64,000 nucleotides of DNA, taken from NCBI GenBank assembly GCA_039815465.1, contig JBCBZG010000007.1, positions 62,001-126,000 of the forward strand, written 5' to 3'. Of the stretch, positions 35,783-43,044 are shown piece after piece; position 1 is the stretch's first letter; the number at the start of each line of letters is the position of its first letter. Made by a program: the position numbers and the translations under genes. The notes under the pieces are model-generated. The model had not been told where the DNA came from. It worked only from the letters and a program-made list of their open reading frames with translations, and made no database searches. This stretch comes from Shimia_B sp039815465. GTDB taxonomy: Bacteria > Pseudomonadota > Alphaproteobacteria > Rhodobacterales > Rhodobacteraceae.

Positions 35783-36226
35783 ATGATTCTCGGCATCGGC
35801 ACAGACCTCGCAAATATCGACCGCATCCAGGGCACGCTCGACCGCTTTGGCGACCGCTTCCGCAATCGCGTCTTCACCGAGACCGAGCAGCGTAAGTCTG
35901 AGGCCCGCGCCGACACCGCAGGCACCTACGCCAAACGCTGGGCGGCGAAGGAGGCATGCTCCAAGGCCTTAGGCACCGGCCTGCGCATGGGCATCTCGTG
36001 GAAGGATATGGCAGTCTCCAACCTCCGCTCCGGCCAACCCGTCATGGCGGTGACCGGCTGGGCCGCCGCACGGCTCGCCGACATGACGCCCGAGGGGCAC
36101 GAGGCGATCATCCACGTCACGCTCACCGACGACCACCCCTGGGCGCAGGCCTTTGTCGTGATCGAGGCCCGCCCGCTGGGCACCAAAGGCGGCGCGCTTG
36201 ACTTGCCCCCCCGCAAACCTCAGTAG
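35783..36226 (+). CDS. acpS: Holo-[acyl-carrier-protein] synthase
   Basis: AcpS (147 residues) transfers the 4'-phosphopantetheine of CoA to ACP. The motifs are MILGIGTDLANIDRI with the metal aspartate D8, and RWAAKEACSKALGTGLR with the second acidic ligand. It heads the acpS-lepB-rnc run common in Rhodobacteraceae. Confidence 0.95.
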   Translation: MILGIGTDLANIDRIQGTLDRFGDRFRNRVFTETEQRKSEARADTAGTYAKRWAAKEACSKALGTGLRMGISWKDMAVSNLRSGQPVMAVTGWAAARLADMTPEGHEAIIHVTLTDDHPWAQAFVVIEARPLGTKGGALDLPPRKPQ

Positions 36227-36253
36227 GACGCCCAACCCCGCAAAGGAGCGACC

Positions 36254-37093
36254 ATGGCCGACGCCGCCAAGGAAAAGCAAAACCCCATCATCGAGACGAT
36301 CAAAACCATCGTCTACGCGCTCCTCATCGCGGGGGTGTTCCGCACTCTGTTTTTCCAGCCGTTCTGGATCCCGTCAGGGTCGATGAAGGACACGCTGCTG
36401 ATCGGTGATTTCCTCTTCGTGAACAAAATGGCCTACGGCTACAGCTACGCCTCCTGCCCCACGGTTATCATCCCGCAAATCGGCCTGAACATGGACGCGG
36501 AGGATTTCTGCGGCGTGTTCAAGGGTGGCAATGACCGCCTGCTGGGTGGTGAGCCTGAGCGCGGCGATGTCGTCGTCTTCCGCCACCCGGTCACAGGGCG
36601 CGATTTCATCAAGCGCCTCATTGGCCTGCCCGGCGATACGGTGCAGATGATCGACGGGCGGCTCTACCTCAATGGCACCGCAGTCCAGCGCGAGGACGCC
36701 GTGCCATTTGTCGAAACCTATGACCAGCAAGGCCCGCACCGCCAATACCCGGCCTGTGGGAACGGTGTCGTGGGCGTGGGCGCGGACTGCATCAAGGAAG
36801 CCGCGATTGAGACGCTGCCCAACGGTGTCTCTTACCGCGTGCTCAACATCGGCAACCGCGCCGCCGACAACACGCCCGTCTACACGGTGCGCCCCGGCCA
36901 CTACTTCTTTATCGGCGACAACCGTGACAACTCCACCGACAGCCGCTTTGCGCAGGCCGCGGGCGGGGTGGGGCAGGTCCCCTACGAGGATCTCGTTGGC
37001 CGCGCAGACCGGATCATGTTCTCCTCCTCCGGGCGCTCGATCCTGTTCTTCTGGACGTGGCGCTCCGACCGTTACTTCAAGAGGATCGAGTGA
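36254..37093 (+). CDS. lepB: Signal peptidase I
   Basis: LepB (279 residues) is the inner-membrane serine/lysine protease that cuts Sec signal peptides. One N-terminal helix (about 14-34) precedes the nucleophile S43 (IPSGSMKDTL), the general base K120 (FIKRLIGLPGD) and GDNRDNSTDSR. An AAAGGAG site precedes the ATG. Its stop overlaps rnc. Confidence 0.96.
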   Translation: MADAAKEKQNPIIETIKTIVYALLIAGVFRTLFFQPFWIPSGSMKDTLLIGDFLFVNKMAYGYSYASCPTVIIPQIGLNMDAEDFCGVFKGGNDRLLGGEPERGDVVVFRHPVTGRDFIKRLIGLPGDTVQMIDGRLYLNGTAVQREDAVPFVETYDQQGPHRQYPACGNGVVGVGADCIKEAAIETLPNGVSYRVLNIGNRAADNTPVYTVRPGHYFFIGDNRDNSTDSRFAQAAGGVGQVPYEDLVGRADRIMFSSSGRSILFFWTWRSDRYFKRIE

Positions 37094-37770
37094 AGCTCTC
37101 CGCTGAGGCGCGCGCATTTCAGGGCCGGATCGGCCACGACTTCGCGCGCCCTGAGCTTTTGATGACCGCGCTCACCCACGCCTCGCTGAGCTCGGCCACG
37201 CGGTCCGATAACGAACGGCTGGAGTTTCTGGGCGACCGCGTGCTCGGCCTCGTCATGGCCGAGGCGCTGCTCGACGCAGACACAGGCGCTTCCGAAGGCC
37301 AACTGGCGCCCCGCTTCAATGCCCTCGTGCGCAAAGAAACCTGCGCCGATGTCGCGCGGCAGGTGGGGCTGGGCGAGGTTTTGAAGCTTGGCCGGTCCGA
37401 GATGCTGTCAGGCGGTCGCAAAAAGGACGCGCTCTTGGGCGACGGGATGGAGGCGGTGATCGCCGCCGTCTACCGCGACGGCGGGATGGAGGCCGCGCGC
37501 GCCATGATCTTGCGGCTCTGGGGCGACCGCGTCCGCGAGGTCAAGGAGGACGCCCGCGACGCCAAAACCGCGCTCCAAGAATGGGCCCAGGCCCGCAAAA
37601 TGCCGCCCCCCGCCTATGTGGAACTCGCCCGCTCAGGCCCCGACCACGCGCCCGAATTCACCATCGAGGCGCGGCTTCAAGACGGCAAATCCGCCCGCGC
37701 GAAAGCGGGCAACAAGCGGCAAGCCGAACAAGCCGCGGCAAAGGCGCTATTGTCCCAGGTCACCCCCTGA
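37090..37770 (+). CDS. rnc: Ribonuclease III
   Basis: RNase III (226 residues from the GTG at 37090) processes double-stranded RNA, including rRNA precursors. The signature NERLEFLGDRVL is at 41-52, the second acidic site at DGMEAVIAAVY, and a dsRNA-binding domain fills about 155-225. The GTGA overlap with lepB supports this start over the longer frame. Confidence 0.96.
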   Translation: MKLSAEARAFQGRIGHDFARPELLMTALTHASLSSATRSDNERLEFLGDRVLGLVMAEALLDADTGASEGQLAPRFNALVRKETCADVARQVGLGEVLKLGRSEMLSGGRKKDALLGDGMEAVIAAVYRDGGMEAARAMILRLWGDRVREVKEDARDAKTALQEWAQARKMPPPAYVELARSGPDHAPEFTIEARLQDGKSARAKAGNKRQAEQAAAKALLSQVTP

Positions 37771-38507
37771 TGGCGCGCGCGCTCGTCGTGTCAGCGCATC
37801 CCGATCCTGCGTCCTTTACCGCGCAATGGGCCGCCGCCAGCGCGGCCGCGCTCGCCGCTGACTACGAGGTGACGCGGACCGACCTCTATGCCAGCGGCTT
37901 TGACCCGGCTGAACGCGCCGCGCTCTACACCGATCCACCCCACCCTTTTGACGCGCTCAAGGCCCAAGCGGCGGAGACATCGCCAGATGTGGCGCACCAT
38001 ATGGCCGACGTGTTGGCCGCGGAGCTCCTGGTCCTGCACTTCCCGCTTTGGTGGTTTGCCCCTCCGGCCATGATCAAGGGCTGGTACGAACGGGTGCTGC
38101 GCCACGGGGCGGTGCACGACACCGGCACCCGGTTTGACACTGGCCGCAAACGCGGGGGGCGGGCGCTGTTTTGCGTGACAACCGGCGCTGATGAGGGGGA
38201 AAGCGCCCGCGATGGGAAAGAGGGCCACACAAGGCTCTTGCTCATGCCCCTGGCCTACACGCTGCGCTACTGCGGATTTGAGGTCTACGAGCCGCTGACA
38301 CTCCACGGCGTCCATGGCTACCACCGCGGCGCCCGGGCGGAGGCGCTGACAGCGAAACTGAACCGCACGCTCGACGCACAAGCCGGGGCGCTCGCCACCC
38401 TGGCACAACGCCCCCTGCTCCCGTTCAACGCCGACACAGACTTTGATCCCTCAGGCCGCCTGCGCCCGGACGCGGTGAGCCACCATCCGTTCATCCGCCA
38501 TGACTGA
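37770..38507 (+). CDS. NAD(P)H:quinone oxidoreductase, flavodoxin-like
   Basis: This 245-residue protein is of the NQO1/KefF-like flavodoxin-fold family that reduces quinones by two-electron transfer using FAD or FMN. Motifs are VVSAHPDPASFTAQ, LLVLHFPLWWFAPPAMIKGWYERVL and FCVTTGADE. The ATG overlaps the rnc stop by one base. The exact substrate is unknown. Confidence 0.85.
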   Translation: MARALVVSAHPDPASFTAQWAAASAAALAADYEVTRTDLYASGFDPAERAALYTDPPHPFDALKAQAAETSPDVAHHMADVLAAELLVLHFPLWWFAPPAMIKGWYERVLRHGAVHDTGTRFDTGRKRGGRALFCVTTGADEGESARDGKEGHTRLLLMPLAYTLRYCGFEVYEPLTLHGVHGYHRGARAEALTAKLNRTLDAQAGALATLAQRPLLPFNADTDFDPSGRLRPDAVSHHPFIRHD

Positions 38508-39006
38508 CGTGACCCTGCGCCCAGAGCGCCCGGGCGAGGGACCCGCGCTCCACGCCCTCACCGACGCGGCGTTCGCGGGCAAAGCCTTCGCCGACGGGAC
38601 AGAGGGCGCGATCATTGGCGCCCTGCGGGACGCAGGCGACCTGGTGCTGAGCCTCGTGGCCGACGCTGGCGAAGGACCGATTGGCCATGTCGCGCTCTCG
38701 CCCGCCTGGATCGCAGGGCAGAGCGGCTGGCTCGGCCTCGGCCCGCTCTCCGTGGCGCCCGCCCATCAGCAACGCGGCATTGGGTCCAAGCTGATGGGAG
38801 ACGCCATCAGTTTTGCCCGGACGCGCGAGGCCAAAGGCATCGTTCTACTCGGCGATCCAGCCTATTACCGCCGCTTCGGCTTTGTCGCCGACTGCGGGCT
38901 CACCTTTCTGGACGTGCCCACGGCCTATGTCCAAGCCCTCAGCTTCGATGCGGCGGTGCCCAAAGGCGAAATCACATTCGCTCCCGCCCTCCAAGCCGCA
39001 GGCTAA
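38500..39006 (+). CDS. GNAT family N-acetyltransferase
   Basis: This 168-residue acetyltransferase shows the acetyl-CoA pocket LGPLSVAPAHQQRGIGSKLM and the later strand GIVLLGDPAYYRRFGF typical of the YhbS-like subgroup. Substrate unknown. It overlaps the oxidoreductase gene by 8 nt. Confidence 0.85.
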   Translation: MTDVTLRPERPGEGPALHALTDAAFAGKAFADGTEGAIIGALRDAGDLVLSLVADAGEGPIGHVALSPAWIAGQSGWLGLGPLSVAPAHQQRGIGSKLMGDAISFARTREAKGIVLLGDPAYYRRFGFVADCGLTFLDVPTAYVQALSFDAAVPKGEITFAPALQAAG

Positions 39007-39027
39007 CGCCCCGCGTTCCCCAAAGGC

Positions 39028-39169
39028 CGCAAGAGTTTTACAAAAACTCTTCCTGGCGCGGCGGTGGCCCCGCTGCGCGGGGGCCGCCATGGGTCCGCCG
39101 CGAGCTGGATGCGCGCGCGCAGCGCGCCATCGCCGCGCATGGAAAAGTTTTTGTAAAACTTTTCGCCCC
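39028..39169 (-). repeat. Repeat family D, double copy
   Basis: Two A/T hairpins, AAGAGTTTT-ACA-AAAACTCTT (39031-39051) and AAAAGTTTT-TGT-AAAACTTTT (39143-39163), flank GC-rich arms with CCCCGC-TGC-GCGGGG. The reverse complement of the second unit and its flank matches 42155-42212. Confidence 0.75.
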
Positions 39170-39374
39170 GCACAGAAAATGGCTTGTGGGATGATCTCTT
39201 GATTGCGTTGAGGTTGGTCGAGGCTTGCGGCTTTCCGTGTTCTTGTGTCGGTCTCCATGTGCGTGAGTTTGGCAGTGATTGAATTGGAGCACCTAAGTCT
39301 CTGCCGCCTAGGCGGCACCATCTGAGATGCTTGCACAAGACCTGCGCTGGCGGTGATAAGTTGCTTTTGAGGGA

Positions 39375-39401
39375 TTAAGTATTTTTGGACGAAAGAAAGG
39401 G
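39375..39401 (+). repeat. Repeat family A, copy 3
   Basis: AAGTATTTTTGGACGAAAG followed by AAAGGGGG is identical to the copy after bchH over about 24 nt. Here no hairpin directly precedes it and no gene start directly follows. Confidence 0.75.
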
Positions 39402-39637
39402 GGAGGCTGGGCAGAGCGCCTCATCCAAAGTGCAGAGCAGCACATCCGGCTGGGCCCGCCTTCTTGTGCGTATACGCGGTTGGTCTTACGTGCCTCGATA
39501 CGCCCGAACGGCGCTGCCGCCCTTGCGCACTGCCTCTGCCACAGGCGCCGCCCCTGCCGCGATGCAAATAGACCTGCCTCCGGTTTGTCGCTAACACCCC
39601 CGCCAAGCCAGATTCGCAAAATGAGCAGATCCAACCC

Positions 39638-40552
39638 GTGACAGACACCACCCAAACCCGCGCCGGTTTCGTCGCTCTCATCGGGGAGCCCAACGCGGGC
39701 AAGTCGACTTTGCTCAACTGGATGGTGGGGGCCAAGGTGTCCATCGTCACGCACAAGGTTCAGACCACCCGCGCGCGCATTCGTGGTGTCGCGCTAGAGG
39801 ACGCGGCCCAGATCGTTTTTGTCGACACGCCGGGCATTTTTAAGCCCCGCCGCCGGCTCGACCGGGCCATGGTGACGGCGGCCTGGGGCGGGGCGGCTGA
39901 TGCCGACCTGACCGTGCTTTTGGTGGAGGCGCATCGCGGCATCACACCCGGCGTCAAAGACATCTTTGAGGCGCTGGAGGACAAGCCCACGCGCCTCGCG
40001 CTCGCCATCAACAAGATCGACCGGGTGGAGGCGCCCCGGCTCCTTGCCCTGGCCGAGGAGCTGAACTCCATGCGCGACTTTGAGGAGACGTTCATGATCT
40101 CCGCCGAGCGGGGGCATGGCTGTGCGGACCTCAAGGCGTGGCTTGCGGGCCAGATGCCGGAGGGGCCGTGGCTCTACCCCGAGGACCAGATTGCTGACCT
40201 ACCGCTCAGGATGATTGCGGCGGAGATGACGCGCGAGAAGCTCACGCTGCGCCTGCATCAGGAGCTGCCCTACCAGATCACCGTGGAGACCGAGCAGTGG
40301 GAGGAGCGCAAAGATGGCTCCGCCCGCATCGACCAGGTGATCTACGTTGCGCGTGACGGGCACAAAGGGATCGTGCTCGGCAAGAAAGGTGAGACCGTGA
40401 AGGCGATCAGCCAGGCCGCCCGCGCGGAGCTGGAGGAGTTTCTGGGCCGCAAGATCCACCTTTTCTTGCAGGTCAAGGTCCGCCCCGGCTGGTTGGAGGA
40501 GCGGGAACGCTATTCCGAGATGGGGCTCGAGTTCCGCGACGGAGACACATGA
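39638..40552 (+). CDS. era: GTPase Era
   Basis: Era (304 residues) is a GTPase that binds 16S rRNA for 30S maturation. G1 is GEPNAGKST, G3 is DTPGI, G4 is NKID, and a C-terminal KH domain contains GHKGIVLGKKGETVKAI. The start is GTG at 39638. It starts the era-DUF1491-recO unit. Confidence 0.96.
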   Translation: MTDTTQTRAGFVALIGEPNAGKSTLLNWMVGAKVSIVTHKVQTTRARIRGVALEDAAQIVFVDTPGIFKPRRRLDRAMVTAAWGGAADADLTVLLVEAHRGITPGVKDIFEALEDKPTRLALAINKIDRVEAPRLLALAEELNSMRDFEETFMISAERGHGCADLKAWLAGQMPEGPWLYPEDQIADLPLRMIAAEMTREKLTLRLHQELPYQITVETEQWEERKDGSARIDQVIYVARDGHKGIVLGKKGETVKAISQAARAELEEFLGRKIHLFLQVKVRPGWLEERERYSEMGLEFRDGDT

Positions 40553-40878
40553 GGCTCGCAGCGGGCATCTGGGTGTCGGCCTACCTGCAGCGCCTGCGGC
40601 TCAGCGACATCCCGGCGTTTGTCGTGAAGCGCGGGGATGAGACCGCGGGGGCGGTGCTGGTCAAGCTCAATACGCTCAATGGGCAAGCAGTTTGCTACCA
40701 GCGGACCTTTGACCTGATGACCGGCGCGCGCCGATGGGCGGAACTTGCCCACGGCCCCGATGCGGATGTCGAGGACACAGTGCGCGCGCAATGCGGCTTT
40801 GACCCCGACCTCTGGGTGATCGAGGTGGAGGACCGCGCCGGGCGCCACCTGCTCGATGAGCCGGGGCTGAGCGAGTGA
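40549..40878 (+). CDS. DUF1491 family protein
   Basis: This 109-residue soluble protein matches DUF1491 by WVSAYLQRLRLSDIPAFVVKRGDETAGAVLVK and the C-terminal LWVIEVEDRAGRHLLDEPGL. Function is unknown. It overlaps era and recO by 4 nt at each end, so it belongs to that operon. Confidence 0.85.
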   Translation: MRLAAGIWVSAYLQRLRLSDIPAFVVKRGDETAGAVLVKLNTLNGQAVCYQRTFDLMTGARRWAELAHGPDADVEDTVRAQCGFDPDLWVIEVEDRAGRHLLDEPGLSE

Positions 40879-41588
40879 TCGAGTGGCGCGATGAGGGCGT
40901 GCTGATCGGCACCCGCCCCCATGGCGAAGGCGCGGCCATCATCGAGGTGCTCACCGCCAACTATGGCCGGGCCGCGGGCATTGTGCGGGGCGGGGCGAGC
41001 CGCAAGATGACCCCGCATCTGCAACCCGGCGCGCAGCTCGATGTGACGTGGAAGGCCAGGCTCGAAGACCACCTCGGTAGCTTCACCGTCGAGCCCATCC
41101 GCAGCCGCGCCGCCGCGCTGATGGCCGACCGTCGCGCGCTGCTGGGTCTGCAATCGGTCTGCGGGCTCCTGAAACTGCTCTTACCAGAGCGGGAGGCCGC
41201 TGCGAGCACCTACGAGGCCACCACACAGCTCCTGGACCTGATGACGGCCACCGACGCCTGGCCGTTGGCCTATCTGCGGTGGGAGGTCGCGCTGCTGGAG
41301 ACCTTGGGCTACGGGCTGGACCTCACCCGCTGTGCGGTGACGGGGGCGGAGGGGGGGCTGGCCTATGTCTCCCCCAAGACCGGGCGGGCGGTGTCGCAGG
41401 CCGCTGCGGGCGACTGGGCCGCGCGGCTTTTGCCGCTGCCACCTGCGCTTTTGCCCGGTGGGGAAGGGCCCGATGGCGAGATTGCGGAAGCGATGGCGAC
41501 CACGGGGCACTTTCTGGGTAAGGCCCTAGGCGACCGCGACCTGCCAGACGCGCGGCGGCGCCTGGCGGAGGCACTTGCGCGCGGTTGA
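40875..41588 (+). CDS. recO: DNA repair protein RecO
   Basis: RecO (237 residues) helps load RecA in the RecF pathway and anneals SSB-coated DNA. The N-terminal OB fold (EWRDEGVLIGTRPHGEGAAIIEVLT, YGRAAGIVRGGASRK) and the helical part with YLRWEVALLETLGYGLDLTRCAVTG are typical. The usual zinc cysteine cluster is reduced, as in many alphaproteobacteria. Start is GTG. Confidence 0.93.
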   Translation: MIEWRDEGVLIGTRPHGEGAAIIEVLTANYGRAAGIVRGGASRKMTPHLQPGAQLDVTWKARLEDHLGSFTVEPIRSRAAALMADRRALLGLQSVCGLLKLLLPEREAAASTYEATTQLLDLMTATDAWPLAYLRWEVALLETLGYGLDLTRCAVTGAEGGLAYVSPKTGRAVSQAAAGDWAARLLPLPPALLPGGEGPDGEIAEAMATTGHFLGKALGDRDLPDARRRLAEALARG

Positions 41589-41611
41589 TGGGGCAGGTGG
41601 GTGCTAGGACC

Positions 41612-42070
41612 CTAACGCGCCCGAAACACCAAGCGTCGCCCGGCATCATTGGACAACAGGAGCACCGGTCCAGACACCTCCACCAGTGTTACCTCCTGCA
41701 AGGCCGCAAAGTACACAGCCTCCGCCGCCAGCGCGGGGCAGGCACGCTTCGTGGCGGCGATGGCGCGAAGCTCGAACCAAGGGTAGGGCACTTGCTGGCG
41801 GGCGGTAAAGCTGTTGCAAGGACCACGGCCAAGGACCGCGCCGCCGGTGCCAAAGCTGATCGTGGCGGGGTGCGCCCACGGGGCGCCGTCGAGCTCGCGT
41901 AGCTCCCAGACCGTATCGGGGGGCACAAACCGCGCGACGCTTTCATCGCGGGCGCAGGCGCTGAGCGCGAGGAGGGCCAATGGGACCATAAGACCCAAGC
42001 GCGCGCCCGCGCCGTCAAAAAACCGGGTGCCATTTTGGACGCTGCCAGGGACCACCGTACCGCCCATCAT
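41612..42070 (-). CDS. META domain (HslJ-like) lipoprotein
   Basis: This 152-residue protein carries a signal ending in the lipobox LSAC and a META/HslJ-like domain (WELRELDGAPWAHPATISF, GPCNSFTARQQ, LLLSNDAGRRLVF). The ATG at 42070 is chosen because AGGAGGG lies 4-5 nt upstream, although a closer ATG at 41989 would give a very short signal. HslJ-type proteins are linked to heat or novobiocin tolerance in E. coli; role here unknown. Confidence 0.8.
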   Translation of the reverse strand: MMGGTVVPGSVQNGTRFFDGAGARLGLMVPLALLALSACARDESVARFVPPDTVWELRELDGAPWAHPATISFGTGGAVLGRGPCNSFTARQQVPYPWFELRAIAATKRACPALAAEAVYFAALQEVTLVEVSGPVLLLSNDAGRRLVFRAR

Positions 42071-42154
42071 CTTACCCTCCTGCCTGGTCAAATCCCGTTC
42101 TTCCTAAAGTCCCGCCGCTCCGCGCATCAGCCACATTTCACACCGCCCTCTCCG

Positions 42155-42212
42155 CGGGGCCAAAAGTTTTCGCAAAACTTTTCCGTGCGCGGCGGTGGCG
42201 CGCTGCGCGCGT
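42155..42212. repeat. Repeat family D, single copy
   Basis: Hairpin AAAAGTTTT-CGC-AAAACTTTT (42162-42182) with GCGCGGCGGTGGCGCGC next to it ends exactly at the yaaA stop. In the direction of yaaA it could act as a 3' stem-loop. Confidence 0.75.
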
Positions 42213-43001
42213 TCAGGCGGCTTTGGCAGGGCTTGGGTAGGGGCGGGTAAAGGCCAGCGTGCCGTCCTGGCTCATCTCTGCGCTGAAGCGGTAGCCGCCC
42301 AGGTCGAAGTCTTTGAGCCCGTCCACCGCCGTGACGCGGTTTTGCACAACAAAGCGGGCCATGGCACCGCGCGCCTTTTTGGCGAAAAAGCTCACCATCT
42401 TCGCTCGCCCGTCTTTTTCTTCGTAAAAGGCGGGGGTGACGATGGGCAGCTTCAGGGCCGCTGTGTCGACTGCGCCGAAATACTCCTGGCTCGCGCAGTT
42501 GACCAAAAGCCCGGCGCCCACGTCTTCCGCCTGGTTCCGCAACGCCCGAGCGATGTCTTTGCCCCAATAGTCGTAAAGCGACCCGCCCCGCCGCGTCTTG
42601 AGCCGCGAGCCCATTTCCAGCCGGTAGGCCTGGATTTCATCCAGCGGCCGCAGAAGCCCATAAAGACCCGATAGGATCCGCAAATGGCCCTGGGCATAGC
42701 GCAGGTCATCCGCGCTCAGCGTCGCCGCCTCGAGCCCCTGGTAGGTGTCCCCGGCAAAGGCAAACGCCGCCGGGCGCAGCGCATCCGGCCCCGGCGCATC
42801 TGAGAACGCGCGAAAGCGGTCGCGGTTCAGCCGCGCCAAGTCGGGGGAGATATCCATGAGCTCTTGTAGGCCCGTCAGCGTCAGGTTCCGCGCCGTCCGC
42901 GCGAGCCGCATCGCGTCCGCCTCAAAGAGAGGTCGCGTGAGGTCGCTGCGCGGGACCTCCCCCCAATCGAGCCGTTTGGCTGGCGAAATTACAACGAGCA
43001 T
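42213..43001 (-). CDS. yaaA: Peroxide stress protein YaaA
   Basis: YaaA (262 residues, DUF328) lowers intracellular free iron during peroxide stress in E. coli. Family sequence: MLVVISPAKRLDW, DTYQGLEA, LRILSGLYGLLRPLDEIQAYRLEMG and FFAKKARGAMARF. The ATG at 43001 gives the normal start; the upstream frame shadows recQ. Confidence 0.93.
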   Translation of the reverse strand: MLVVISPAKRLDWGEVPRSDLTRPLFEADAMRLARTARNLTLTGLQELMDISPDLARLNRDRFRAFSDAPGPDALRPAAFAFAGDTYQGLEAATLSADDLRYAQGHLRILSGLYGLLRPLDEIQAYRLEMGSRLKTRRGGSLYDYWGKDIARALRNQAEDVGAGLLVNCASQEYFGAVDTAALKLPIVTPAFYEEKDGRAKMVSFFAKKARGAMARFVVQNRVTAVDGLKDFDLGGYRFSAEMSQDGTLAFTRPYPSPAKAA

Positions 43002-43044
43002 AGCGGTCCTCCTAACCGCAGACCTAGCAGGCGGGGCGCTGGGC

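Larger units (their letters stand above)
39007..39637. other. Gene-poor 631-nt region before era
   Basis: No convincing gene is seen. In order it holds two family D hairpin units, a perfect palindrome GCCGCCTAGGCGGC (about 39302-39315), the family A tail at 39375-39401, and about 230 nt of ordinary sequence up to the era GTG. Short open frames here lack family features and ribosome-binding sites. Confidence 0.7.

Noticed and set aside
39385..39594. 69-codon frame after repeat A copy 3
   Set aside because: It starts within the repeat, has no ribosome site or family features, and matches no pattern I know.
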